NCBI GenBank assembly: GCA_009617715.1
Contig: VTFK01000528.1
Span: forward strand, 62,001 to 126,000
Length of the DNA: 64,000 nucleotides
Source of the DNA: Plectrocnemia conspersa
Taxonomy: Eukaryota; Arthropoda; Insecta; Trichoptera; Polycentropodidae
Direction: 5' to 3'
Part shown: piece by piece, positions 14,242 through 24,798 of the stretch
Numbering within the stretch: the first letter of the stretch is position 1
How the letters are laid out: each line of letters opens with the position of its first letter
Translations under genes and position numbers: made by a program
The notes under the pieces: generated by a model
Databases searched by the model: none
Told to the model about the DNA's origin: nothing
The model's input: only the letters and a program-made list of their open reading frames with translations

Positions 14242-14946
14242 CAGTGATGGCGAATCTGTGACACGTGGGTCAGACCCACGCAGGTTTTTTTTAAATTACC
14301 CACGCGTTGACTTTTATAAACTAATTTTTTTATATCATAAAGAGAGAACAGACAATCAAAAATATAAAATGAAAAAAGAAAAACATATTTTTTACAAAAG
14401 AAAAGAGAGGATCATTCACAAACCAGTGTTTTAAAAACTGTTTTAATTCCAAAAAACAACATTACAGTTGCTAGCACGCGCATGATAATTATTACTGTCT
14501 TTAATTACTACTGGCATACTAACAACTTAAGTGTTATACAACATTTTAAGGGGTGCCCCATTATTTTGCCCCATAAAAATTCGAAATTTATTTTTAGAAA
14601 AATATTAAATGTTTAAAACTACGGCAGTGATCGTGTCTTAAAAACAAATAATTGACAAAAATTTTTTTACATTTTTATTTTGCTTATATTTTTAATATAT
14701 TTTTTTTTATTCTCCTTACTTTTTTTCCTATAATGTTTTTTAACAAAGATATGATTTTTTTATTATTTAAATAGCCACTATTTTGAAACAAAATAATGGA
14801 TATAGCTGGCTAGCATATATATCTGAGATGCTTACAAGCACTATTTTTTGGCAAAAAAATTATGCTAATATGATAAAAGCAGCGGAAGTTATCGTGTTTT
14901 TAATTTTGAGTAAATTCCATATATAAACCTATTATTTATTAAGTAA

Positions 14947-15253
14947 GGTCACCAGGGCGGTGCAACGGGTGCAAAGTACCCAGGCTGCTAATTATGAGGG
15001 GGTCCAATTTTTTCAAAAAAAAAAATTTTTGCGTCTTTTGTAAGAAATATTAATTTGATTTGTTTTTTTTTAATTGCAACTTTTTTACAATAAAACATTT
15101 TGTTTTTGTAAAATATCCAGATGACACTAAAGAAAAACAATTCCAAATATTAATTTTAATAAAAGGTTAAAAAAAAAATTTTTTAATAAAAATTGGACCT
15201 CCTCATAATATGCAGCCTAGGTACCTTGCACCCGTTGCACCGCCCTGGTGACC
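14947..15253. mobile_element. 307-bp MITE with 66-bp inverted repeats
   Basis: The ends are inverted copies over about 66 bp, starting GGTCACCAGGGCGGTGCAAC on the left, with about six differences. The core CAGGGCGGTGCAACGGGTGC resembles hAT-like ends. No clear direct target duplication is present: the flanking GTCAC and GTGAC are inverted, not direct, copies, so they belong to the repeat. The interior is A/T-rich and noncoding. The close similarity of its arms compared with the surrounding foldback suggests it arrived later. Confidence 0.75.
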
Positions 15254-15327
15254 GCCTCCGTGTGTACCTGAAGTTATAAAATTGAGAACACGCATAAATT
15301 TATATTTTCCTGAAACAAAAATCTTTT

Positions 15328-15379
15328 GAGTTAGGCTATGTTAGGGTACGATTTATCGTACCCTAACATAGCCTAACTC
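15328..15379. repeat. 52-bp near-perfect palindrome
   Basis: Arms of 25 bp (15328-15352 and 15355-15379) are perfect reverse complements around a TT centre. The left arm starts GAGTTAGGCTATGTTAGGG. Such a long perfect palindrome inside old, diverged foldback sequence is noteworthy. It includes TTAGG-type units like the insect telomere repeat, though only one or two per arm. Confidence 0.9.
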
Positions 15380-15806
15380 AACCTAACTTAATTCCTTATA
15401 AAAACACATTTTGCTTGAAAATAATAGATTTATATGTGGAATTTACTCAAAATTAAAGATACGATAACTTCCGCTGCTTTTATGATATCAGAATATTTTT
15501 TTTGCCAAAAAATAGACCTTGAAAATATCTCAGACATATACCTTAGCTAGTTACATTTACCATTTTGTTTTGAAATGGTGGCTATTCAAAAAATAAAAAA
15601 AATCGTATCTTTGTTAAAAAGCATTTTAGAGAAAAAAGTATAGAAAGTAAAAATGTTCAGAATTAAAAATATAAGCAAGATAGAAAATAAAAAATTGTTT
15701 TTTTTTACATTTTTGTCAATAATTTGTTTTTAAGACACGATTACTGCTTCAGTTTTAAACATTTCAAATTATTTTTAAAGTCCACGGTAATGCACTGACC
15801 TAAGCG

Positions 15807-16436
15807 ATTCGCTGTAAAGCAATAAAACCCATAAATGAAGTTTCATCTGCTCAATGTATCTTTAATTCCTGGCCTAATGTCATCATACACTTTCATCGTC
15901 GCGTAGGTCAAAACCGTGTAAATATTTATAAATACGGTATAATAAATTGAACAAAACACAGAACCATTTAGTCAGTTGGGCGTAGCTAAACTATATCGAA
16001 AGTATATTATATGAAATAATAGAATTTTTGTTATTCGAGACAATCGGGAGCTCTACAGCCTTTTCTAAGAAGAGTGTCTTTACGTTCATCAAGTTGGAAG
16101 ACTCCAGGAAGGAAGTTTGAAGAAAAATATGATTGTAACCAGTGAATGTTAAGTTTATATTAAGTTTAAAAATTTGGTAGCGAACCTAATCTAACCGGTG
16201 AGCGGTTGACAATGCTTGACTTACATAAAGTTGAAAAATATGGAACATTGTACTTAGCTAATCAATGACCAGTATAAATTAGTCGTTTAATAGCAAACTT
16301 AATCTATGTAGAATCGTCATCGGTGTCTCCTCTCCATATTGTTAATCTTTCATAGCCCAACTTCACGGCTTCCACCCTCTTGAATTCGCATAAAATATAA
16401 ATAATATATACATGTTTTTATTGCTTTACAGTGAAT
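15807..16436. repeat. inverted pair ATTCRCTGTAAAGCAATAAAA
   Basis: A 21-bp sequence at 15807-15827 recurs inverted at 16416-16436 with one difference; weaker similarity continues outward (GACCTAAGCG and its partner). The 590-bp interior shows no coding signal. It may be another short DNA transposon nested in, or part of, the surrounding hAT element. No target duplication was recognised. Confidence 0.5.
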
Positions 16437-16457
16437 AGGTAAGCGCATCAACGCGGC

Positions 16458-16874
16458 AATTAATATCAGACTGCGAGTGAAATATTTTGGCATCCACTGC
16501 ATTTACCGGTATTTGGACCCTACGAGTCCAACCCAATGGGTGGCATCCAGCTTTTGACAGCCAGATGAGCGGGATCCACCCCCTGTAGTCTCAATAGTAT
16601 TTCTCTCGAGTGCGCTGTGAAACGTTTTCATGACTACCTGCATTGCACTTGCATTGCATTAGCATTGAATGTTATTACATCACTTTTTGTAATGCCTCAG
16701 TTTCAGCTTTAGCCCTCTGTTCCCTAAGGGCCAGCTTGCGTAAAAATGCAATCTTAGAGTTTACTTCCTCTCAAGAGTTTGGGAATTCAAACTCAAGAGA
16801 GGTCCCTCACTCTCCCACACTGTTTACGGTAAACTCCAGCGGGTGGTCGACTGGCGCCAAATTAATATCAGACT
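16458..16874. repeat. GC-richer segment between 15-bp direct repeats
   Basis: AATTAATATCAGACT occurs at 16458-16472 and again at 16860-16874, framing roughly 390 bp of distinctly GC-richer sequence. Within it, CCTCTC-AA-GAGTTTG (16767-16781) and CAAACTC-AA-GAGAGG (16788-16802) form an imperfect hairpin. On the minus strand a short frame reads KIAFLRKLALREQRAKAE, a charged, helix-like stretch of unknown origin. The direct repeats could be a target duplication of an inserted fragment, but no poly-A tail or LINE sequence is seen. Confidence 0.4.
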
Positions 16875-17056
16875 ATATTCTTAAGCATAAAAAGAAAACG
16901 TAAACTTTTTAGAGGATTTTAAGAGTTAAAGTAAATAAAAAAGCAGTTTTTAACCATCCTCCTCTCCCTTTTACTTAGTGACCCACGAGCTAGTACTAAA
17001 AAAAAATAATAAATTAAATCTGACCCACATCTAAAAAAAAAAGTTTGTCATCACTG

Positions 17057-17064
17057 CACTATAC
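17057..17064 (+). repeat. right target-site duplication of hAT element
   Basis: CACTATAC directly follows the right inverted repeat (…TCATCACTG) and pairs with CACCATAC at 14234-14241, with one difference. Confidence 0.7.
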
Positions 17065-19530
17065 ACTAGTTTGACTATACATCTTATTAGTTAATTTTAG
17101 GTAACAATATTTACATTTTATAACACACTATGGTAAAAATCTATTTATTATTTAACAAAGTACAATAAATACGACTAAGTTTACTAGAAAAATTACCATC
17201 ACATTTTATGCATCCAAGTACTTAACATATGGTACTTATTAAATTTTTATTAGTTATATATATATAACAAATTCAGAATATACATATACACTCGTGTGTA
17301 CACACTTCCTCCATTTCGTATTCCGTTCGTGCAGCATTCATAAATAAAATACTTAAAATGTGTTCACGTCGTAATTTAATACTTTATGTCGAATTTAGCG
17401 CAAAGAAAAGGAAATTTTGCGCGTTTTCCCTAAAGGAATTTTATTCAGTTTTTTTTACCAATGTATTATTTTGGTCGGTCGAAAAACTTTGTCATTAAAT
17501 TATTATAATTTGTATATCGCCCATAACTTTTAATTTTTTTAACGCTCAATATAAGCAGCATACAATATATAATATATAATATAAAAAAAACAGCAGTGAA
17601 TGCCACACAAAATAGTGAATTGTTTCGACATATTGACTTATTTGGCGTTGAATAATATCGCTCGTGATTACCCTGGGAATTCTGAGTAAACTAAATTTAT
17701 ATGGTTTGATTTGATATTCATTTGCTAGTCAGTAGCAGCATTCATTGGAATTATATAATATTATATACATATACGTCTAGAATTTATACATATATTATAT
17801 ATTATAATTATTTATAAATTAATATAATTTAAGTATAAATTATAATAAAAAATTCTAATGAAACGTTTAAGGTTTTTTTATATTGTTTCTTTGCATAATT
17901 TGGTATTTGAAACTTTAGTTTTTTTGTATATATTTTTGTTAATAAATATAATATGTTGCGATAAAACAATAATGAAAACTCATTCACCTTTTTTTAATTA
18001 TTATTAACAATCTTTCAAAGTCAAAACATACTTAACATATAAAAGTTATATTATATTGGACCTGTTAAACAAACAACTTTTAACGCAGCAATTTTTTACC
18101 GATGATAATTATTAGAAAAGTGGGTGGTACGCGAAATATAAACAAGCATACCCAAACAAAAACTTTGTAATGTGTTTGCTATTTTAATGCTAGGACTATA
18201 GCCAAAGCCCAAAATTTAAATTGTTATAAACAAGCAATGCAAATAGCATGTTAGGCATTAAAAATAGCATTTAAAATATTTATCATAATTACTCCAAAAA
18301 TCTTAAAAAACTATTTTATTATAATATGAATTATCACATATTATCATATTTATTTTTTATAAATGTTTGTTCATTGTTTTACAGCGTTATAATAATTCAT
18401 TATGAATATGAATAAACAAAAAAAAATATAGAAAAGTATAAATTTTATATACTAAAAATATACATTAAGTTTTGGAGAATAGGACAGTAATAGAAGTAGA
18501 TATTAAATCGACTAAAATAAATAATATATTAATATTGCTGTAAAAGCAATCTATTCTTACACTCTTGATACTTATTAACAGTTATGACAAATATTAATAT
18601 ATATATATAAAACTATTGTTAGATTTATAAGTATATTTTTGTATTAATAAATATAATATATACAAATCTGTTTATAAAATTATATTGGTAGCGTTTATAA
18701 AATCAGTAAAACAGGGAGGAGAAAATCCGTTCTACAATATAACCTCACACACAAAACACAAACATATGGATAGAATGAAAATTTGTTTTTTTGCGATTCA
18801 ATGTAATAATTATATAAATGTGATTTATATAAATTAGCATATTCAATGGTAATATTAATTAAATAAAGGACGACCAGAATCGATCTTATATATAAAAACG
18901 TTATAAACGTTAAATATAAAATAACTGCAAATGCTAAAGGCCTAGTAGCTGATAATTGGATAAAATAAAAAAATGTACCAGAAATCTATTGTGTTAAAAT
19001 AAACTAAAAGAAATGTATTTTAGAAAAATAGCAATTCTTACAAAAAAACTAAGATAATAAAGTACACTACTCGGCAACTTTGGTAAGCTTGTATACACTA
19101 GAAAAAATAGCATTTTTTTTTCAAATACAAGTTTAATTCAACCAATAGACAAAGGTGTGATTAAAATATTGAAAGCTTTGATAATAATTTTAGTGCAGCT
19201 ATAAAACATAACAATAGAATGTTTTATAAACGATGGAAAAAGCTCGACTAAGACGTAACTTTAGAGATATTTAATTTTGTTATTATTTCATGAGTGCTTG
19301 CTTTTAATTAAATATATAATTTGGTAGTGTAATTCAACTATAATATACAATCTGTTTTTTTACGGTGCATTGCAAATAAGTATGTGTTTTATTATTGAAA
19401 ATGGATACTGAGGTGAGTTTGGTAAGGATTTTTGGTTTACGATTGTCGTTGGCTACCTGCTTAATGTCAATATATGAGAGTAAAAGAGAAAGAGATTGCA
19501 CATATACCATGTAGCTGTTAGTGCTCGTTT
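17065..19530. other. AT-rich noncoding stretch
   Basis: A/T-rich sequence with low-complexity patches such as AATATATAATATATAAT near 17563. No coding or mobile-element motif was recognised. Confidence 0.55.
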
Positions 19531-19534
19531 AATA

Positions 19535-19690
19535 TATTTTGCACGAAGCGCATGTCAGGAACTATATTGATTCAACGCATTTGAACCAGCTGAATGACGG
19601 ACCCCCGCTCTGCCGGTGCAGCTTCAACCTCTGACCTTTAGGGGTGCAGAGCCTCGTTATATAACCGGCTTCGACCTTGGGGTTTGGAAA
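19535..19690. other. small GC island with a TATA-like site
   Basis: About 150 bp of GC-rich sequence in A/T-rich surroundings. On the minus strand TATATAA (near 19655) is followed about 32 bases later by GGTCAGAGG, loosely matching TATA-to-initiator spacing. No identifiable downstream reading frame supports a gene, so a promoter is only a possibility. Confidence 0.2.
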
Positions 19691-20589
19691 ATTAATTAAA
19701 TTGCATAATAAAACTCAAAATATACATTATTAAACGAAACGTTCTATAAATTTAATAACGAAAAGGTCATGGTTTGAATTACAATAAATGTCAATTTTTA
19801 ATATTATAATAATATTCTATCATAGTATTTACTCTTCTACTTAATTGACATTAGATTCACCAAACATCCTATTTACAATCCGTTATCTATAAAAATGATT
19901 TACGACCGCTGTGACGACGTATCAAGTTAGCTCAAATTCTGATAAACCATAAAACGCCAATCTGCAGATATTCGAATTTAACAGCAGCTATACGAATAAC
20001 AAGCAATAAAATATCGAAGTTATAATGACGTTTTGATGCTTCCATTTCGTCTTGAGGCGCTTTTGTAAACGTTAAATTCTCGTAAATCCAACTTAGTGTT
20101 TTTCAGCGAGAATCGGCGCAATATTCAGAGGAAATTGGAAATAAAGCTTAATTTCCACGAGAATTTCAGATGAGAGCTTTGTGAATTATCAAACAACGGC
20201 TGTTTTCCTCGATCGTAATTTTAATTCGCCTTTAACGTTTATTCAAATGGGATGACTGATTGGAGTAATTTAGATAAGATTTTAATTAAAATATACTCTA
20301 ATAAAAAAAATATATATATGAATCATCATAATATTATCTAACGATTGCTGTAATGAATATGCCCGTATATTTTATAATTAAATATTAGACAAAGAACTAT
20401 TATTATTATGGTTAGTCTGTTGGCAAAATTATTATTTGTGAATAGTACTAAACAAAAACGTTAATACACTGCTATTCTTTGTATTTATGAATACATTATA
20501 GCTATATTTAATAATGAACCATTTTTACTTTTAGCTTAAAAATATAAGGTATAAATGTTCATATTGTGCCGATATAAATGGATGTAAAT

Positions 20590-20640
20590 AAAAAGTCTTG
20601 TATATATATATATAATATATATACATACATATAGTTTGTA
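20590..20640. repeat. TA/CATA microsatellite patch
   Basis: A run of TATATATATATATAATATATATACATACATAT. Simple-sequence DNA with no other meaning visible. Confidence 0.7.
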
Positions 20641-20704
20641 TAATGTATATAGTTAACAAACAATTAAAACTACTCGTTACTATATATACTAATATTACTG
20701 ATAT

Positions 20705-21095
20705 ACATAATATTTTATCCGCAATGAAAATGGCGGAGCATGACGTCATTCAATATTCAAGTCCCTTTATGTGTATACATTCAATGAGGTAGTTTTTACT
20801 GAGCATATCTACCTGTATACACCATCGTTTTTCACATAATACCAATATTTAATTTTTAAGAATTCTTTTTACTCATAACGATGTCCTATTTTCAATGTAA
20901 ACTACAATATTTGAGAAAGTCAAAAATAAATAAGATATACAGATTAAATTGATAGGTTTTTAAAATGATTGTCACTTAACTTAGTACTGTTTATGATTAA
21001 TCATATTTATTATCCCACATTGAAATGCAGCTTTAAAACATGACGTCTTTCAACCAGGTTCCTTTCATGCGTGAACATTTTATTGATTCTTGTAA
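20705..21095. repeat. diverged ~90-bp direct duplication with CRE-like core
   Basis: Two blocks about 300 bp apart share, in order: TTATCC-CA-TGAAA, then CATGACGTC-TTCAA, then CCTTT-ATG-GT--ACATT. The first copy contains a perfect CRE palindrome TGACGTCA (20741-20748). The second reads TGACGTCT (21041-21048). The sequence between and beyond is not clearly repeated. Confidence 0.45.
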
Positions 21096-21099
21096 CCCG

Positions 21100-22755
21100 T
21101 TTATACAAACATACATATTGCAAATGTACAATTTTATTTTTGATTATTTTTAACATTTAAATATGTAGCTATCACTGTTAGTCTAAGCCCACATAAAATA
21201 TATGTAATTAATAAAATTTCATGATGATATTTGTCTGCGTTTAAAGAATCAATTCGTCTTTAAAAATCAAGTTGAAGCGATTCGGATATTGCAGCTGTTA
21301 ATATGAAGAGGGAAGCGGCTACTTTCTTTGTCTTCTCCGTCTTTGTTAATAGTCGACGTAACCCCACTTAGTAGAAGTTAAAACTCAAATCAGGTGAAAG
21401 ATTTTGATGATGTGCTGACAGAAGCGAATTTCGAATGAAAGTGGAATTATATGTGCTATTTATGCACTTTAATACGCTTGATCTGACTGGAAAATACTTT
21501 TTCTCACACCAATCACGAATATTTGTAAGTGAAACTTGATTTGCCTATGTCCAACTGCATTCTTCATTAAATTTTAGCCGTTTTCATTAGACAATTTTTC
21601 TACTGTTAAGTTTGGTAAGACTCATTGCATATAGCTTATCAATTGAGCCACTCTTCTATTTACAATCAAAGGGATTGACTTATGCTGTGTAATCAACTGT
21701 CGAAGAAGAAATAGGTTTCTTCGTTAAAATGAGACTTTAAGCAGCTTAAGTCAAAATGTTCATGCTATAAATTAGAAAGGACGCAAATATTCGTCACCAA
21801 AAAATATGTATATGAAAATAAACAACAATTGTTAAAAACGCCACCAAGGACATTATATTTGCAGTATTTTATCTGGGTGAAGGGTCGTTATTCTCAAGAG
21901 AAAAATATGCTTCTGATTAACTCTTTATGGATGGCCTCGTTTTTTAAATACAGCGTGAGGGTGCAGTCTCAAGTCGGAGTCTCCAATGAGGTCGGTCGAC
22001 AAAGGATAATGTGAATGGTGGCCTGCTGTGAGGTCAGAAATGGCGGCTCTACAAGGAAGCAGTTTATGTAGTAATAGTCTCATAGTGAAGGCAAAATAAA
22101 TACAAAATTAACTTTCTAAAAATCTCTGTATCTGTATCTTTGTTCCAATCACATACATGTTAATTACAATAAAGATTTTTTGTTTTAATCGAGATAATTT
22201 AACCTAAGAACTTGTATTTTTTTATTTGTCTATTATCTTGTGAGTTGAGTAAAATTATTTTATCACAACTAATCTTATGTCTGAATCGATTTTTCATTGA
22301 TTAACGCAAGTATGTAGGTATTTACATATATAATTATTTAAATCAAGAAATTCACAGCGATATGTTTTATTAAAATATCCTTATAGTGTACCATTTGCGA
22401 GTTTTTAGTATATTAAACAGAAGGACAAACTTTGTGTATTGAATTGCAGAATAAACAAGATCGTCTTTTTTCTGTAGCAGTAGCGACACTTGTCATAAAC
22501 TTTTAAGGGTCTCGCATTTTCCCTGCCTCTAACTTAAGTACCTATCATGATAGAAATCTTTAATATCATGTGATGATTTATCAGCAATTTTTCTATCTCG
22601 AGATATTGTGTTTTGTAAGTGCTAAAACATTTATTACGCCCCTTGATATTAAACCACATCATATAAATAACCCAATTCTCAATATGCACATTCGATATGT
22701 ACGATTTTTTATATTGCTCAATAAAACGGTGGCACAACGGCGAACAATAAAAAAC
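21100..22755. other. noncoding stretch
   Basis: Mostly A/T-rich, with mixed sequence at 21300-21450 and 21830-22080 that yields only short unrecognised frames. GAGTCTCCAAT at about 21977 matches the terminal bases of the hAT element at 37592-38706, but no second end or target duplication is visible here. Confidence 0.4.
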
Positions 22756-22760
22756 AATAA

Positions 22761-22893
22761 GGTACTAGGGTGGGTTCCGCCTCAATATCAAATAGAGGTC
22801 GAGCTGAAGGTACGCCAAAAAGAAGGAGGCGAGCAGATGTTTTTCATAATTCCGCTGCTGCTGCAGAGGAAGAACACAGCGTTACGAATAAAG
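22761..22893 (+). CDS. candidate internal exon, function unknown
   Basis: In a GC island, one plus-strand frame stays open from a TAA at 22758 and reads GSASISNRGRAEGTPKRRRR, then ADVFHNSAAAAEEEHSVTNK. It ends exactly at AAAG|GTAACG, a plausible splice donor (22893/22894). The basic run followed by an Ala/Glu-rich run looks like a disordered, possibly nuclear, protein segment rather than random translation. The upstream AG (…CAATAAG|G) lacks a good pyrimidine tract, so the 5' edge is uncertain. I do not recognise the protein. Two other frames are also partly open, so this may be coincidence or an old transposon piece. Confidence 0.3.
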
Positions 22894-23100
22894 GTAACGC
22901 CCTATGGACGTGGAGTGGGAGTTTGGGCTTGGGGTGGCGGTGATGGGTGGTGATGCAACTCTGTGCAGGTTGCACGCCCGGGGGTTGGTACACCCTAGTA
23001 ACGCGGTTGGGGTCTCGCTCCGGGAGCAGTACCCGCAAGGACACTGCTACCAGCTATGCCCGGGACACCTTGAACCTTCCGGGTGACGCCTAGCATTCAG
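22894..23100. other. GC island, unassigned
   Basis: Strongly GC-rich continuation (cgcccgggggttggtacacc; ccgggagcagtacccgcaag). It is open in more than one frame, one of which reads GSRSGSSTRKDTATSYARDT. I do not recognise a family. It may be exon, CpG-rich regulatory DNA or transposon sequence. Confidence 0.3.
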
Positions 23101-23765
23101 CAACTGGAGAAAGGTGAAAAGTTAAAAATAGTATAAGATCGAGATTGTATTATTCGAGATTAGATATGTATTTACATATATTAAAACATGCAATTATTTT
23201 ATTTTATTTGTAAAAGGTTTATTTCAATTATAATATGTATACAGTAATATACTTAAAAAAATGCATGTTACTGGATTATAGCTATTTTTATGATGACAAT
23301 TTGTTATTAGGTACAATATAAAAAAATAGAAATATAAAATAACATATTAGTGATTCAAATTAAAATGAAAAAAAAATAAAAGATCCTTAACAATTTTGGT
23401 GAAAGGAAAAAAAATAAAAAAGGTTTGGATTAAATACTAATTTAAGTAAATTTATCTAAAAATCTGGAACTATTGATATCTGTGCATTATTTATAAAGAT
23501 TTAAGGTTGTTTTTATTGTAGCCACCGATACACGGAATTAATGCGTTAGTGTGGTTACGCGTATTTTATGGTATGATAAAGATTGTTAGTATTTAAAGTC
23601 TATTATGAAATTTTTAAAGACCAGTTTTAAAATGTGTATTATATATTATTTTTATAGCTTTATTTAGGATGATTTGCAATTTAGAAAAATAATATTACTG
23701 CTGTTAAATATGCTCTAAAGGCCACAATGTCGGCAAGCTCTTTAGAGCAAAGTTCTAAAAAATAA
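23101..23765. other. AT-rich noncoding stretch
   Basis: No gene, repeat or motif recognised. Confidence 0.55.
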
Positions 23766-23769
23766 GCAC

Positions 23770-23848
23770 GCCATCGTAATCGCGCAGCGTCATATGCGCG
23801 CTTAACATTTACGCGCCGACATAATCGCGCGGTGACATTTGCGCGAAA
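23770..23848. repeat. 15-bp-period CGCG array, five units
   Basis: CGCGC or CGCG cores lie at 23781, 23797, 23812, 23826 and 23842, spaced 16, 15, 14 and 16 bp. Each is preceded by a CAT-A/T-rich lead such as CATATG, CATTTA, CATAAT or CATTTG. The array is bounded by very A/T-rich sequence. Short GC-rich subterminal arrays like this occur at the ends of some DNA transposons, but no inverted partner was found in the window. Confidence 0.7.
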
Positions 23849-23849
23849 T

Positions 23850-24330
23850 AAAAAAATAAAAAAAATTATTAGCTGCTTCTAAGCGGCTGCAAAAGATCCC
23901 TAATAGTTTATGATACATTTAATTAGTAAATGTATTTTTGTTTTTTAAATTTATTATGTAGAATATATTTTTTTAATCTATTTGTTGTATAATGTGTATA
24001 AGTTATATATTTAAACGATGTAGTTATATTATGAATACGTTCTAAATTTAATTATCTGTTGAATATCAAATAATTATTCGATGAAAAACATTGTTGTTGC
24101 ATATAAATAAAAAAAATATTTAAAAATCAATTTATTTATTTTAATCTTATGATTTATTTTATCTAAACAACCATAACATGCATTTTTTGGTCTTATAGAC
24201 CTTCGTATGCCACAACTAATATTTATTTCTATATATTTAAATTTCAGAATCCATAAAATAACGTTTAAAAAATACGTTTCTGATTGTTGAATTTGATTTG
24301 TAAAATGTTGAATTTGGAGTAATTCATGTT
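23850..24330. other. AT-rich noncoding stretch
   Basis: Poly-A-rich sequence following the CGCG array; no recognised feature. Confidence 0.5.
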
Positions 24331-24339
24331 TGTTATAGG

Positions 24340-24385
24340 CTCGATATTTCGCCGAAGATGCTTTTCAGTATCCTCAGGAGATAAT
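24340..24385 (-). ncRNA. possible hammerhead-like core (relic)
   Basis: On the minus strand CTGAGGA (24371-24377) matches the hammerhead CUGANGA box. It is followed by a 5-bp stem CTGAA/TTCGG with a 7-base loop, then CGAAA (GAAA at 24347-24350). This order resembles core motifs carried by Penelope-like elements and retrozymes. Stems I and III and the cleavage site could not be demonstrated, and similar strings occur by chance. A weak call. Confidence 0.2.
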
Positions 24386-24798
24386 TATTTAATGGTACAC
24401 TTTATTTTATTATCGCAAAAATAATGAAATTTAGAGACGTGATTTAATAATTTGATTTTTTAAGTTAAAAAACAGGTTAATCAAATGCGATCATATTTCT
24501 TATTTTACATAAACATTTGGGACATCCTGGCTCACCGGAAATTTTTTCAGTGCTCTATCAGAATAATTCCTTCCGGCTGTGTTACTCAAGAACTCATTTT
24601 GCGGACCGGTACTTTTTCAGTATTAGCCTGGGACCGTCGAGATAATATATTATTTAATTTTATTAAAATCTATAATATAATTTATCAATATGATGAAAAG
24701 ATAATTCAGTAACAAGATTAAACTACTTCCCAACCCAATGAAAGGTTCCTTAATTTATAATTTTATTGATATCAAAAAAATAACTAATAGACAATATT

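Larger units (their letters stand above)
14592..15778. repeat. foldback repeat with ~350-bp arms
   Basis: About 345 bp (14592-14936) is repeated in inverted orientation at 15420-15778. Landmarks are AGTGATCGTGTCTTAAAAAC on the left against GTTTTTAAGACACGATTACT on the right, and the GCAGCGGAAGTTATCGTG block against its reverse complement near 15463. The arms differ by scattered substitutions and indels, so they are old. The roughly 480-bp centre contains a MITE and a 52-bp palindrome. It lies wholly inside the hAT element at 14242-17056. I see no coding capacity. Confidence 0.8.
14242..17056. mobile_element. hAT-type DNA transposon, non-autonomous or decayed
   Basis: The left end begins CAGTGATGGCGAATC and the right end, reversed, begins CAGTGATGACAAACT. 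Both ends also contain GTGGGTCAGA about 25 bp further in. The bases just outside are CACCATAC (14234-14241) and CACTATAC (17057-17064), an 8-bp target duplication with one mismatch. Eight-bp duplications and CAGTG-type ends are hallmarks of the hAT superfamily. The 2.8-kb interior has no recognisable transposase. It is instead filled with other repeats (foldback, MITE, palindrome, a second inverted pair), so it is a carrier that gained later insertions. Confidence 0.8.

Noticed and set aside
14945..15255. GTCAC/GTGAC flanks as a target duplication of the MITE
   Set aside because: They are inverted, not direct, copies and therefore part of the terminal repeat.
20783..20815. TGAGGTAGT resembling the let-7 seed
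   Set aside because: Only the first nine bases match, and the local pairing (AGGTAG with CTACCT) does not give a let-7-type precursor.
21970..21995. GAGTCTCCAAT matching the ends of the 37.6-kb hAT element
   Set aside because: Only 11 bp match, without a partner end or 8-bp duplication; could be chance.
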